Part shown: piece by piece, positions 15,010 through 24,247 of the stretch
Layout of the letters: every line of letters starts with the position of its first letter
Position numbering within the stretch: the first letter of the stretch is position 1
NCBI RefSeq assembly: GCF_047549485.1
Contig: NZ_CP180191.1
Coordinates: forward strand, 3,472,001 to 3,536,000
DNA: 64,000 bases
Direction: 5' to 3'
Source: Piscinibacterium candidicorallinum
Lineage (GTDB): Bacteria > Pseudomonadota > Gammaproteobacteria > Burkholderiales > Burkholderiaceae_C
Position numbers and translations under genes: made by a program
Notes under the pieces: generated by a model
Databases searched by the model: none
Told to the model about the DNA's origin: nothing
What the model saw: only the letters and a program-made list of their open reading frames with translations

Positions 15010-17526
15010 TCAGGACAAATCCGCCGCGTTTTCCGGCGTTTGCGCCGAATCTTCCGGGCTTGCAGCCACAAATCGCATCCAGAACCGCGCGCCCTGCCCC
15101 GGCTGCGAGTCCACGCCGGCGCGGGCGCGGTGCCGGTCCGCCACCACGCGCACGAAGGCCAGGCCCAGGCCCGTGCCGCGGCGGCGCTCGGGGCCTTCGA
15201 GCTGGCTGAAGGGCATGAACAGGCGCGCGCATTCCTCGGCGCTCATGCCCGGGCCGCTGTCGGTCACTGCCAGCGTGATCTGCTCGCGGTCGTTGGGCGG
15301 TCGCTCACGCTGCACGGTCACCTCGATCACGCCGCCCGGCGGCGTGTGCTTGATGGCATTGGACAGAAAGTTGCCGACGGCGCGCCAAAGCATGGCGCGA
15401 TCGCCCTCGATCCACGCCTCGGGTTCGGTCTCCTCGAACGCGATGCGCAGCCGCGCCGCGCGCGCGGCCGACCACTGCTCGTCGATGGCCTCATGCACGA
15501 CATGACTCAGATTGAGGGCCTCGAAGTGATAGCTCTCGCGCGCCTGGGCGCGGGCCAGCTGCACGAAGCCATCGGCCAGCGCCAGGGTGCTGGCAGCGTT
15601 GCGGCGCAGCCGTTCGCGCAAGTCATCGGGCAGACGTTCACCTTCGGTCTGCAGCAGTGCGAGGATCGAGGCCTGTGGCGCGCGGATGTCGTGCGAAAGA
15701 AAGCGCAGGGCCTGCTCGCGCTGGGCTTCGAGCTCGCGCGTCACGCTCAGGTCCAGCACCATGATGATGAAGACCTGCCAGCGGCCCAGGGCATCAGCCA
15801 GGGGAGCGGCCTTGACCAGCACCGACTGCTCATCAGGCAGGCGCGCACTCACACCGTCCTGCAGCCAGGGGCGATCGCCCGCGGTGTGCAACAGCCGCCA
15901 CTCGAAGCCGCCGCTGCTCAGCAGGCTGACTTGCCGTTCGGTCAGCACCGGCTCCAGATGCGGGCTGACATCCGCCCAGGCGACCTGCACGAGACCCGCG
16001 GCCAGGGCGCTGGGTACCACGCTGGCCAGACCCAGCGTGGCGGCGAGTTGCTGCGCATCCCGGTTGTGCATGAGCGTGCGACCGCTGCCATCCACGACCC
16101 AGGCGGCATCCGGCAACTCGTCGATGGCCTGGGAGAGGAAGCCGCGCAGGTCACGCGCCTGCAGGCTGCGCTGCATCAGCAGGGACAGGCGCGCATCGAG
16201 GCTGTCCAGCGCGTTCGTGAGGATCTGCGTCTCGGCAGCGAGCGGCGTGGCTTCGCTGCGCAGGCGCTGGCTTTCGGTATCCACCACCGAGAGCGCCGCC
16301 TCCAGGCGCCGCCAGCTCCATAGCGGCCAGGCCATGGCGCAGGCCACCAGCAGACCCAGCGGCGGCAGCCACCAGCCGGCCCAGGTGAACGCCGCAAAGC
16401 CTGCCAGCACCACGGCCAGCGCCACGCCGGCGCTGAGCAGCAGACCGCCGCGCGGGCTCAGGCGCCGCATGCCCAACATCAGCACCACAGGCACAAGCAG
16501 ATTGATCAGCAGCGAAGGCAGCCAGCCGGCCTGCGTGATCGGCGCGTTGCGCCGTGCTCCGGCGGCCTCGGCCTGCACATTGGCGGCAATCTGCGCCAGC
16601 ACATGCACGCCCGGGGTAAGGCCGTCCTCGCGCGCGCCGGCCTGCCCCGGCGTGGGGTAGGCATCGGACAGGCCGGCGCCGGTCAGGCCCACCACCACCG
16701 GGCGACCGCGCAGGCGCGCCAGATCCACCCGGCCAGCCAGCACTTCGTGGGCCGAGATCACCTCCCAGCCGGGAGCCTGCGCAAAGAAGCGCACGCGCCG
16801 CATCTCGCCGCGCCACCACAGACCTTCGCCGGCCGTGTCGGGCAGCGGCGGCACGGCGCCCGCGAGCACCGCGCCCAGATAGGGCTGCGGCGGATCGCCG
16901 ACGAAGCCTTCCAGCAGATACACGCGGCGCACCACGCCGTCCTCATCCAGCGCAACCTGGATGTGCCCGGTGCTCACACCGGGAACGCGCAAGGCGAGGA
17001 TGGGCCGCTGCCACTTGGTGCGTTCGCTGCCCACCTGCTCGCGCACCATCGGCAGGATGACGGGCGTCTCGCGGCGCCTCGCGCGCTCGAAGGCCTCGGC
17101 CAGACGCAGATCGCCGGCGCCGCCATCGGTGGTCTCGGCCTCGCTGTAGATGATGTCGAGCGCGAGCCGCGCGGGCTGAGCGTCCAGGAGGCTCTGCACG
17201 AGCTGCGCCTGGGCGGCACGCGGCCAGGGCCAGCGGCCGTGCAGTTCAAGACTGCGCGCATCGATCTCCACGATCACACCGCCGTGCTGCGGTGCCGCGC
17301 CCAGCGCTGCCTGCAGTCGCATGTAGCTGTCGTAGATCGGCCAGGACCAGCGCAGCGCGCCGCGCTCGCCATCGGCAGCGGGCTGCGCCGCCAGACCGGC
17401 TCGATCGGCCAGCAGCTGGAACGCCCCGCCGAGCCAGAGTGCGACCAGGCACATGAGCGCCACGCTGCCCAGCCACTCCAGGCGCGTGCGACGGATCAAC
17501 GCCGCCGGGGTGAGGCTCTCGCGCAC
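15010..17526 (-). CDS. CHASE2-domain sensor histidine kinase
   Basis: The protein has 838 residues. It has one N-terminal membrane helix (about 18-38) and an extracytoplasmic CHASE2 domain (about 60-325; VIVEIDARSLELHGRWPW and LALDIIYSEAE are typical). Three membrane helices follow (about 336-405), then a PAS-like segment (465-590), HisKA with phospho-acceptor His612 in FLSHDIRAPQ, and HATPase_c with NFLSNAIKHTPPGG, DSGPGMS and GTGLGLAF. It is complete and apparently active. The start is a GTG at 17524-17526, 13 bases after the FecR-like gene. It is third in a regulator-FecR-kinase operon, so its partner regulator is most likely the gene at 19299-20009. The ligand is unknown. Confidence 0.9.
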   Translation of the reverse strand: MRESLTPAALIRRTRLEWLGSVALMCLVALWLGGAFQLLADRAGLAAQPAADGERGALRWSWPIYDSYMRLQAALGAAPQHGGVIVEIDARSLELHGRWPWPRAAQAQLVQSLLDAQPARLALDIIYSEAETTDGGAGDLRLAEAFERARRRETPVILPMVREQVGSERTKWQRPILALRVPGVSTGHIQVALDEDGVVRRVYLLEGFVGDPPQPYLGAVLAGAVPPLPDTAGEGLWWRGEMRRVRFFAQAPGWEVISAHEVLAGRVDLARLRGRPVVVGLTGAGLSDAYPTPGQAGAREDGLTPGVHVLAQIAANVQAEAAGARRNAPITQAGWLPSLLINLLVPVVLMLGMRRLSPRGGLLLSAGVALAVVLAGFAAFTWAGWWLPPLGLLVACAMAWPLWSWRRLEAALSVVDTESQRLRSEATPLAAETQILTNALDSLDARLSLLMQRSLQARDLRGFLSQAIDELPDAAWVVDGSGRTLMHNRDAQQLAATLGLASVVPSALAAGLVQVAWADVSPHLEPVLTERQVSLLSSGGFEWRLLHTAGDRPWLQDGVSARLPDEQSVLVKAAPLADALGRWQVFIIMVLDLSVTRELEAQREQALRFLSHDIRAPQASILALLQTEGERLPDDLRERLRRNAASTLALADGFVQLARAQARESYHFEALNLSHVVHEAIDEQWSAARAARLRIAFEETEPEAWIEGDRAMLWRAVGNFLSNAIKHTPPGGVIEVTVQRERPPNDREQITLAVTDSGPGMSAEECARLFMPFSQLEGPERRRGTGLGLAFVRVVADRHRARAGVDSQPGQGARFWMRFVAASPEDSAQTPENAADLS

Positions 17527-17539
17527 GGGCCGCTCGCCC

Positions 17540-19291
17540 TCAGCGGGTGTCCACGCGCTGACCGTCGCCGGTGGACAGCGGCACGCCGGTGCCCGTCAGC
17601 ACGGGCCGCTCGAGCACAAAGCGCTGCGCCGGCGACCAGGCTGCACCCTCCACCGCACGGCGCACACGCACGAAGTAGGTGCCGTTGGTCGGCCGCGGCA
17701 GGGCCAGGCGCGTGCCCTGCACCTCGCTGCGGCGCAGGCCGCGGGCAAAGCGCTCGTCCTCGGCCAGCTCGACGACATAGCGCACCTGCGCGTCGCCGCC
17801 CCAGCTCAGGCGCAGGGTCTCGTCGGTATCCGGCCCCACGCTGGCCGCGGGCGGCGCGGCCACAACCGCAAAAGCCGTCCACTCACCCCAGGGGCCGAAA
17901 TCCGGCGCGCTTGGCGTACCGGCGATGCTGCCCAGGCGCCACTCGTATCGCCCAGCCGGCAGATCGCCGATCGGCCATTGCGGGCTTGCCAGGGTCGTCT
18001 CGGTCACCGGAACGCGGCGCTCGCCCTCGATCCGCACCAGCTGGGCGCGGAAGCGGCTCACGCCGGCCGGCTCGGTAAAGCGGGCCTGCACCGGACCGCC
18101 GAAATGCTCTGCATCTGCCGCGGGTGCCTGCTTGATGGGCGGCACCGGACGCGCCTTGAGCGTGAGCGGGGCACTGGCTTCGAAGCCCTCGAGGCCGCGC
18201 GCGTCGATGCCACGCACGACGAGCGTGTAGTCCCCATCGGGCAGGCCATCGAACACCGCGACCGGTTCGCGCGTTACGACCTGGGCGCGTGGCAGAGGCA
18301 CGCCGCCGCTGGCTGCCTGTACCAGGCGCGCGCGATAGGCCACGGCCCCCGCAACGGGCGGCAGACGCACGGCAAAGCTCAGGGTCTCGTAGCGCGGCAA
18401 GGGCTGCGCAAACTGCGGCGCCGGCAGCAGAGCCACGGGCGCGCTGGGCTGGCCGCGCTCATCCACCACGGAGCCTGCACCGCCGGGGACTTCGACCGCG
18501 CCCGCCCGCCCGGCCAGCGCCACGCCGCCCTCGATCACCTCGGTGCCGCTGGCCGCGGCAAGCTGGCTCACGCGGAAGGTGGTGCCACGCACGCCGCTGA
18601 CTGCATAGCGGGTACGTACATTGAACAGACTGCCCGCGGCACGGTCCTTGCGCACCTGGGCCTCGGCACCCCCGTCGCCGAGCTCCACCTCGATGCGGAA
18701 GACCTCCGTATCAATCACACGCTGCATGCGTGTGAGGGTGAGTTCGCTGGCTGGAGGCAGCTGCAGGCGCGATTCATCGGGCAGGCGCAGCAGCGCCCCC
18801 GCACCCGCGGGCGAACGCAGACGCGTGCCCTCGCTCAGCACCGCGCCTGCTTGAAGCTCCACAGCTGCCCCGGCAGCGCCCAGGCGCTGAACGCCCGCCC
18901 CTGTGCTGAGCACCACTGCAGTCTCCGGCACGGTCCGCATGCGATCAAGCGGCACGCGGATCCGCGTGCCTGGCTCGAACGAGCTCACTGCGGTGGACAG
19001 GCGATTCAGGCGGGCGACATGCTCGAGATCGCCCGCATCCTGCATGACGCGAATGACCAGTTCCTTGAGCGACTCACCGGCGCGCGGCGTGACCAGCACT
19101 TCGCCGGGCAGCGCCGAAGGCGCGGTGGGTGCAAGCCTGGGGCGCGCTGGCGACTTGGCGCTGCGGATTGCAGGCTTGGCGCTGGAGGCCTTCTGGGCGG
19201 CGGGCGGCGCGTTGCCCGATGCGGTGGGCTGAGAAAGAACAACGGCCGGCAAGAAGCCGGCCGTGCACAGCGCCGCGATCAACGCGCGCAT
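17540..19291 (-). CDS. Exported LysM/FecR-domain protein with fibronectin III-like modules
   Basis: The protein has 583 residues from the ATG at 19289-19291; the open frame extends upstream into the regulator gene, but only this start gives a signal peptide (MRALIAALCTAGFLPAVVLS). About 64-115 is a LysM-like module (VTPRAGESLKELVIRVMQ, then GTRIRVP). About 122-245 is a FecR domain (GAVLSEGTRLRSP, then RYAVSGVRGTTFRVS). The remainder, about 320-560, consists of three fibronectin III-like repeats. It should be periplasmic, so it is not a classical cytoplasmic-tailed FecR anti-sigma regulator. It starts 7 bases after the regulator and is followed by the CHASE2 kinase. A sensing role for the kinase, perhaps with peptidoglycan binding, is inference. 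Confidence 0.85.
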   Translation of the reverse strand: MRALIAALCTAGFLPAVVLSQPTASGNAPPAAQKASSAKPAIRSAKSPARPRLAPTAPSALPGEVLVTPRAGESLKELVIRVMQDAGDLEHVARLNRLSTAVSSFEPGTRIRVPLDRMRTVPETAVVLSTGAGVQRLGAAGAAVELQAGAVLSEGTRLRSPAGAGALLRLPDESRLQLPPASELTLTRMQRVIDTEVFRIEVELGDGGAEAQVRKDRAAGSLFNVRTRYAVSGVRGTTFRVSQLAAASGTEVIEGGVALAGRAGAVEVPGGAGSVVDERGQPSAPVALLPAPQFAQPLPRYETLSFAVRLPPVAGAVAYRARLVQAASGGVPLPRAQVVTREPVAVFDGLPDGDYTLVVRGIDARGLEGFEASAPLTLKARPVPPIKQAPAADAEHFGGPVQARFTEPAGVSRFRAQLVRIEGERRVPVTETTLASPQWPIGDLPAGRYEWRLGSIAGTPSAPDFGPWGEWTAFAVVAAPPAASVGPDTDETLRLSWGGDAQVRYVVELAEDERFARGLRRSEVQGTRLALPRPTNGTYFVRVRRAVEGAAWSPAQRFVLERPVLTGTGVPLSTGDGQRVDTR

Positions 19292-19298
19292 CGATCGA

Positions 19299-20009
19299 TC
19301 AGCCCGGGGCGGGCGCGGTGGCGAATTCCTCGACCCGTTCGAGCCGATAGCCGTAGCCGTAAAGAGGGGAAAGCCGAAAACCATGTTCAGGGCGCAAATG
19401 CAGACGCGTGCGGATGCGGGAGATGTGAGTATCCATGGTGCGCGTCGGGATGTCGTCGCCACGGCCCCAGACCTGATCCATGATGTGGGCACGCGACAGG
19501 GGGCGCCCAAGATTGCGGAACAGCAGCAGCGCCAGTTCGAACTCCTTCTGCGTCAGCGTGACGGCCTCACCGCTCACGCAAAGCGATTGAGAGGCGGTAT
19601 CGAAGACGTAGCTGCCGTAGCTGAAGATGCGCTGATCGCGCAGGGTGCCGTTGTAGGTGCGGCGCAGGAGGGCACTGACACGGGCCAGCAGCTCCGCGCT
19701 GCGCAGGGGCTTGATCATGTAGTCATCGGCGCCGGCGTCCAGCGCGGTGACGATGTCGGACTCGTCAGCGCGGGCAGTGACGAAAAGCACCGGCACGCGG
19801 CGATCCTCGCGCAGGCGGCGCATCAAGTCCGGGCCTTCAATGTCCGGCAGATGCCAATCGAGGACGATCAGGTCAAAACTGTCGCGATGCTGTTCCCGCA
19901 AGAATTTCGAGCCGTTGCTGTAGCCCTGGACCGTGTGCCCGGCAGACTCGAGCACCTGGCGGACGAGGTCCACCTGGGCGCTGTCATCGTCGATGACTGC
20001 GATGCGCAT
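19299..20009 (-). CDS. OmpR/PhoB-family response regulator
   Basis: The protein has 236 residues. The receiver domain has the acidic pair in VIDDDS (6-9), phospho-acceptor Asp51 in LIVLDWHLPD, and the conserved Lys in DDYMIKPL. The C-terminal winged helix reads LTQKEFELALLLFRN ... RTMDTHISRIRTRL ... YGYGYRLE. It should act as a transcription factor in the cytoplasm. The frame runs open to 20171; the ATG at 20007-20009 matches the receiver fold start. It is the first gene of the regulator-FecR-CHASE2 kinase operon. Confidence 0.93.
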   Translation of the reverse strand: MRIAVIDDDSAQVDLVRQVLESAGHTVQGYSNGSKFLREQHRDSFDLIVLDWHLPDIEGPDLMRRLREDRRVPVLFVTARADESDIVTALDAGADDYMIKPLRSAELLARVSALLRRTYNGTLRDQRIFSYGSYVFDTASQSLCVSGEAVTLTQKEFELALLLFRNLGRPLSRAHIMDQVWGRGDDIPTRTMDTHISRIRTRLHLRPEHGFRLSPLYGYGYRLERVEEFATAPAPG

Positions 20010-20328
20010 ACCTGAAGATCCCCAACGTGTTCTGGCTGCGGCCGCAGGAGCGCAACAAGATGTCCGATGCGTATACGGCTCGCAACTGCGAATGCTGTCA
20101 TGATTCGCAATTGATTGCGCCCTGTTTAACGATTGTTTAGGACTTGCGGCTGCGCGGCGACGCAGCATCACCAGATTGCGGTATAGGTCATCGATAAGCG
20201 CGCATCAGCTGTTTTCCCTCTGGACGAGGCTGCACAGACGCCGCCGACAGGGTCCCGACAGGCGCCGCCGCGATGCAATGTATGCATGGACAAGCCGATG
20301 GCGAATCGCGAAATGGGGCGCCTAAATG

Positions 20329-20360
20329 CAAAACGGCAACCCATACAGGTTGCCGTTTTG
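20329..20360 (-). terminator. Strong hairpin downstream of tRNA-Phe, probably a bidirectional terminator
   Basis: Perfect 12-bp stem AAAACGGCAACC/GGTTGCCGTTTT (20330-20341 with 20348-20359), plus one flanking C-G pair, with a 6-base loop. The T-rich arm ends the stem on either strand. It lies 34 bases past the tRNA 3' end. A smaller hairpin (GCAAACG/CGTTTGC, 20367-20373 with 20377-20383) sits between it and the tRNA. Confidence 0.75.
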
Positions 20361-20393
20361 GTTTGTGCAAACGTTTCGTTTGCAAATGAATTC

Positions 20394-20469
20394 TGGTGGC
20401 TTGGGGCGGAATCGAACCACCGACACGCGGATTTTCAATCCGCTGCTCTACCAACTGAGCTACCAAGCC
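20394..20469 (-). tRNA. tRNA-Phe (anticodon GAA)
   Basis: 76-nt cloverleaf with encoded CCA. The acceptor arms are GGCTTGG and CCAAGCC. The D arm contains AGCTCAGTTGGTAGAGC. The anticodon stem-loop is GCGGATTGAAAATCCGC with anticodon GAA, and the T loop is GGTTCGATTCC. Confidence 0.97.
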
Positions 20470-20511
20470 GTGCTGTGTACACCCAAGCGGATGCGCCCAA
20501 CAGAGCCCGAA

Positions 20512-20517
20512 ACTATA
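20512..20517 (-). promoter_or_regulatory. Candidate -10 box of tRNA-Phe
   Basis: TATAGT on the minus strand, about 43 bases before the tRNA start. It is followed by a G/C-rich discriminator (TTCGGGC) of the kind seen at stringently controlled stable-RNA promoters. No strong -35 box is visible. Confidence 0.45.
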
Positions 20518-20639
20518 GCACAGGGGCTGCGGCAGCGGCCCGCAGGCGCAGCGCCCGGGCCTTGGCCTAAGCTGACGCTTTGTGTTCCCAGCACCCTCGC
20601 GCCCCTGACCAGTAAAGCGGGTGCGACGCACCCCAGCCC

Positions 20640-21896
20640 ATGCCCAACGCCCCGTCCGAAACCCTTGATGTCGTGATTGCCGGCGGCGGTGTTGCCGGGC
20701 TGGCGGCCGCGCTGGCGATCTCGCGACTGCCCGGCAAACCCCTGTCGATTGCGCTGATCGACCCGGCGGCGCTGCCCGGCACCGGCGCCGTGCCGCCGCC
20801 CACCGCGTGGGATCTGCGCGTGTATGCCATGGCGCCGAAGGTGCTGGCCTGGCTGGCGGATCTGGGGCTGGCTCCGCTGCTGGACACAAGCCGCACCCAG
20901 CCGATTGCCGAGATGCATGTGGCGGCCGGCGAGCCACCCAGAGGCCTGCTGCTCTCGGCCTACGAGGTCGGCAGCACCGAGTTGGCCGTGGTCATGGAGG
21001 AAGCGCTGCTCGCGCGCGCCTTGCGCACGGCCCTGCAAGTGAGCGCACGGGTGCGCTGGATACGCGGCAGCGTCAGCACACTCAAGCACGCCGAGGGCGA
21101 CGACTTGGTGGAACTGGGTGTCGATGCCGACGGAGCAAGCCAGACCCTGCGCGCGCGCCTGCTGCTTGGCGCGGACGGAAAACACTCGCGCATCCGTGAC
21201 CTGGCCGGCATTCCCTTCACGCGCACACCCTACGGGCAGACCGGCGTGGTGGCGCACTTCGGCAGCAATCGGCCACACCATGGCGGTGCCTGGCAGTGGT
21301 TTGGCGCCGATGATGTGCTGGCCCTGCTGCCGCTGCCACCGAGCGCAGATACACGCAGCGCCGCGGAGGACCGTACAGGCCATGCCCTGTCCATGGTCTG
21401 GTCCATGCCCAGCGCGCAGGCCGAACGCTGGCTGGCCGACGAGACGGGCCATGCCGCGCTGCACGCCGCGCTGGCTGAGCGCGTTCGCGCCGCAGGCTTT
21501 GAACTGACTCGCGTGTCTGCACTGGCCGGCTTTGAACTGGCGCTGGCCAAGGTGCCCCAGCCTGCGAATGGCCGGGTGCTGCTGATCGGCGATGCGGCGC
21601 ACGGCGTGCATCCGCTGGCGGGTCAGGGCCTGAACCTTGGTCTGCATGGCGTGATGGCGCTGCACAAGGCACTGGCTGAGCGCGAACCCTTTCGCGACTG
21701 TGGCGACGCCCGCGTGCTGGCCCGGGCCGTACGCGCCCATGCGGAGCGCGTGGCCGGCATGCAGCTGCTGACCGACCAGCTCGCAACCCTGTTTCACTCA
21801 ACGCGCCCCTGGGGCCGATGGGCGGCAGGTGCAATGAACCTTCTGGGCTACAGCCACGTCCTAAAATCGCGACTTGTACGCGCGGCGTTGGCCTAG
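20640..21896 (+). CDS. Ubiquinone-biosynthesis-type FAD-dependent monooxygenase (UbiH/UbiF family)
   Basis: The protein has 418 residues. It has the FAD-binding GGGVAGLAAALAISR motif (15-29), the central LLGADGKHSRIRDLAG DG motif, and the C-terminal LIGDAAHGVHPLAGQGLNLG motif. These are the three signatures of the UbiH/UbiF/UbiI hydroxylases that hydroxylate the aromatic ring of ubiquinone precursors. The exact ring position cannot be assigned by eye; in this context it is usually annotated ubiH. It is followed after 96 bases by dsbC on the same strand, an arrangement common in betaproteobacteria. Confidence 0.88.
   Translation: MPNAPSETLDVVIAGGGVAGLAAALAISRLPGKPLSIALIDPAALPGTGAVPPPTAWDLRVYAMAPKVLAWLADLGLAPLLDTSRTQPIAEMHVAAGEPPRGLLLSAYEVGSTELAVVMEEALLARALRTALQVSARVRWIRGSVSTLKHAEGDDLVELGVDADGASQTLRARLLLGADGKHSRIRDLAGIPFTRTPYGQTGVVAHFGSNRPHHGGAWQWFGADDVLALLPLPPSADTRSAAEDRTGHALSMVWSMPSAQAERWLADETGHAALHAALAERVRAAGFELTRVSALAGFELALAKVPQPANGRVLLIGDAAHGVHPLAGQGLNLGLHGVMALHKALAEREPFRDCGDARVLARAVRAHAERVAGMQLLTDQLATLFHSTRPWGRWAAGAMNLLGYSHVLKSRLVRAALA
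21862..21867 (+). promoter_or_regulatory. Possible -10 box for dsbC
   Basis: TAAAAT within the last codons of the monooxygenase gene, 125 bases before the dsbC start. No clear -35 is seen. This is a weak inference that dsbC has its own promoter. Confidence 0.25.
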
Positions 21897-21992
21897 AGGC
21901 CTGGATTCCACACCGCTCTCGCGGCGCGCCGGCCGCACCCCTCATCACGCACCGCTCGCGCACATCGAGCCAGCCCCGGAGACTCCCGCCCC

Positions 21993-22778
21993 ATGTCGAA
22001 TTCGCTGCTCCGCCTGATTTCTCGCCCCTTTCTGGTTGCCGGGTTCGCGCTGGCCACCGCGCTGCCTGCGCTGGCACAAACCGCCGGCCCGGTGCCGCCG
22101 GCGGCGGACGCCGCGATCCGCAAGGCGCTGGATGGCAAGCTTGGGCAGGGCGTGAAGATCGACGCCATCACCCGGACGCCCTATGCCGACCTGTACGAAG
22201 TCCGCGCCGGGGCAGACATCCTGTATATCGACGAGACCGGCCGCTACGTGTTCCAGGGCTCGGTGATTGACCTGTCCAACGGCCGCAACCTCTCGCGCGA
22301 GCGCTCCGAAGGCCTGCAGGCCGAAGCCGACCGCGCCATGCGCACGGTGCTCTGGTCGCAGGATTCACTGAAGCACGCGCTGAAAATGACCAAGGGCAAC
22401 GGCAAGCGCCAGATGATCGTCTTCGAAGATCCGTACTGCGGCTTCTGCAAGCGCATGCGCGAGAGCTTCGAGCAGATGAACGACATCACGGTCTACACCT
22501 TCCTGCTGCCGATCCTGTCGGAAGACTCGGGCGTGAAGTCGCGCAACGTCTGGTGCTCGGCCAATCGCCAGAAGGCCTATGACGACTGGATGCTGCGCGG
22601 CGTGGCGCCGGCCGCCGCCAAGAAGGACTGCGACGACAGCATCGCGGAAACCCAGGCACTGGCGCGTCGCCTGCGCATCAATGGCACACCGGCGATCTTC
22701 TTCACCGACGGCACCCGCCAGCCGGGCTTCATGCCCGCGGATGCGCTGGAAAAGCGCCTGACCAGCGTCAGGAACTGA
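21993..22778 (+). CDS. dsbC: Periplasmic disulfide isomerase DsbC
   Basis: The protein has 261 residues. A signal peptide (about 1-29, ending ALAQ) precedes a short N-terminal dimerisation domain (about 38-100, ADILYIDETGRYVFQGSVIDL). The thioredoxin-like domain has the active-site CGFC at 149-152 within IVFEDPYCGFCKRM, and a cis-Pro loop NGTPAIFF. This is the DsbC/DsbG pattern, with DsbC favoured by domain length and CGFC. It isomerises wrong disulfides in the periplasm and needs DsbD to stay reduced. A second Cys pair (VWCSAN and KKDCDDS) matches DsbC. Confidence 0.93.
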   Translation: MSNSLLRLISRPFLVAGFALATALPALAQTAGPVPPAADAAIRKALDGKLGQGVKIDAITRTPYADLYEVRAGADILYIDETGRYVFQGSVIDLSNGRNLSRERSEGLQAEADRAMRTVLWSQDSLKHALKMTKGNGKRQMIVFEDPYCGFCKRMRESFEQMNDITVYTFLLPILSEDSGVKSRNVWCSANRQKAYDDWMLRGVAPAAAKKDCDDSIAETQALARRLRINGTPAIFFTDGTRQPGFMPADALEKRLTSVRN

Positions 22779-22944
22779 GCCGATGCGGCGCGCGGCTGCG
22801 CGCTGCGCGCCCAAGCCGACCGGCCGGAGCGCTGCATCGGCGCTCACTCAGTTCATTTTCGGCCATGAATTTTGGTGAACCGAAAGTTTCCAGAATCCGC
22901 ATCCTTCTTGCGGAAGGTGGCAAACCGGCGGATGGGAATTACTT

Positions 22945-24219
22945 CTATTTCGGCCAAATGAGCCAGAGGCGCAGTACCGAGCGTGTGCGACCCGCCTCCT
23001 CGCCGGCGGCATCCCCTGCACCCCAGAAGTAGTCCGCCCGCACCTCGCCCTTGATGGCGCTGCCGGTGTCCTGCGCGAGCGCGAGCTGGTTGATCGGGCG
23101 GCCCCAGTGCATCGCGCTCATCCAGACCAGGCTGCCCAGCGGGATGAAGCGCGGGTCGATGGCCACCGAGCGCTTCTCGGTCAGAGGCACGTTCAGCGAG
23201 CCGATCGGGCCCACGCTCGCGTCCACGGTGCCCGGCATCAGCCGGAAGAAGATGAAGCTCGGGTTCTCGTTGATCAGCGCCTGGCCTGCGCGCGGGTTGC
23301 TGCGCACCCACTGCTTGATGCTCTGAGCCGTGGCGTTGTCGCGCGTGAGTTCGCCACGCTCGATCAGCACCCGGCCGATCGACTTGTACGGGTGGCCATT
23401 CATGTCGGCAAAGCCGATGCGCACCAACTTGCCCTGATTGGGGCCAGGGTCCTGCAGCAGGAGCTTGCCCGAGCCCTGAACCTGCAGAAAGAACGCATCC
23501 ACCGGGTCTTCCACCCACGCGATCTCCTTGCCGCGCAAGCTCGCGTGCACCGGGGCGCCAGCGGGGGTGAGTTCGGCGCGGGTGAAGTAGGGCTGCAACT
23601 GGCCGTTGACCATGCGCCCGCGGATGCGCGCCGCCGGGTTGCCGGCCGTGGCCGGCTGCTCGCGGCTGACGAGATCGTCCGGCGGGCCGTACAACGGCAC
23701 CACAAAGGGCGGGCGGCGTGTCAGGCTGGCGCGCAGGATAGGCTCGTAATAGCCGGTGAGCAGGCCCTCGTTTTTGCTGTCCTGCGTGAAGACAGCGTAG
23801 GCATCGAAGCGGCGCAGCAGAAACTCGCGCAGCGCGGCTTCTTCCACCGGCAAAGCACGCGCGGCGTTGCATGGCTCGCGCCAGGCGGTGGCCGCGGGCG
23901 TGGCTTGCGTGGCCAGCCGCTCGCAGCCGCGCAGAAAGCCGGGCCAGGCGTCCGTGAGCTTGTCCTCCGCAAAGCCGGGCAGGGTGTCCATGCCCACCTT
24001 GAACAGGCGCGCACCGCTGGGGATGCCGGTGGCCGGGTCTGCGATGGGCGCAGGTGCGGCGGGCGGCTCGCCGTGAATGGGCGCGGGCTCCACGGGCGCG
24101 ACGGGCGCGCCCTGATTGACCGGCAGCACACCGCAGCTCGCCAGACCCAGTACGCCCAGGACTGCACCCAGGCCGCGCCGGAACGAAGTCGTCTCAATAC
24201 ACTCCAAGCGCATCGACAT
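22945..24219 (-). CDS. mltA: Membrane-bound lytic murein transglycosylase A
   Basis: The protein has 424 residues. It is a lipoprotein with lipobox LASC (about 26-29), so it is probably attached to the outer membrane. The MltA barrel begins at LPGFAEDKLTDAWPGF. LLTGYYEPIL is conserved, and the C-terminal 3D-type domain contains AQDTGSAIKGEVRADYFWG, which carries the catalytic Asp of the family. It cleaves peptidoglycan glycan chains with formation of anhydromuropeptides. The start at 24219 (MSMRLE) may instead be two codons later. It is convergent with dsbC. A tiny plus-strand gene and then apaG lie on its other side. Confidence 0.93.
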   Translation of the reverse strand: MSMRLECIETTSFRRGLGAVLGVLGLASCGVLPVNQGAPVAPVEPAPIHGEPPAAPAPIADPATGIPSGARLFKVGMDTLPGFAEDKLTDAWPGFLRGCERLATQATPAATAWREPCNAARALPVEEAALREFLLRRFDAYAVFTQDSKNEGLLTGYYEPILRASLTRRPPFVVPLYGPPDDLVSREQPATAGNPAARIRGRMVNGQLQPYFTRAELTPAGAPVHASLRGKEIAWVEDPVDAFFLQVQGSGKLLLQDPGPNQGKLVRIGFADMNGHPYKSIGRVLIERGELTRDNATAQSIKQWVRSNPRAGQALINENPSFIFFRLMPGTVDASVGPIGSLNVPLTEKRSVAIDPRFIPLGSLVWMSAMHWGRPINQLALAQDTGSAIKGEVRADYFWGAGDAAGEEAGRTRSVLRLWLIWPK

Positions 24220-24247
24220 TCAAACTCGGAAAGACAGGGCAGCGCCC

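Noticed and set aside
13571..15505. 644-codon plus-strand frame opposite hemA and the kinase end
   Set aside because: hemA is certain on the other strand; no motif in the frame.
17453..19483. 676-codon plus-strand frame opposite the LysM/FecR gene
   Set aside because: The minus-strand protein has a signal peptide and domains; the plus frame is rich in Arg, His and Gln with no motif.
20188..20937. 249-codon minus-strand frame across tRNA-Phe
   Set aside because: It reads through the tRNA and terminator hairpin and has no protein-like features.
22779..22944. Stem TCCGCA/TGCGGA in the dsbC-mltA gap as a terminator
   Set aside because: Only 6 bp with no T run on either side.
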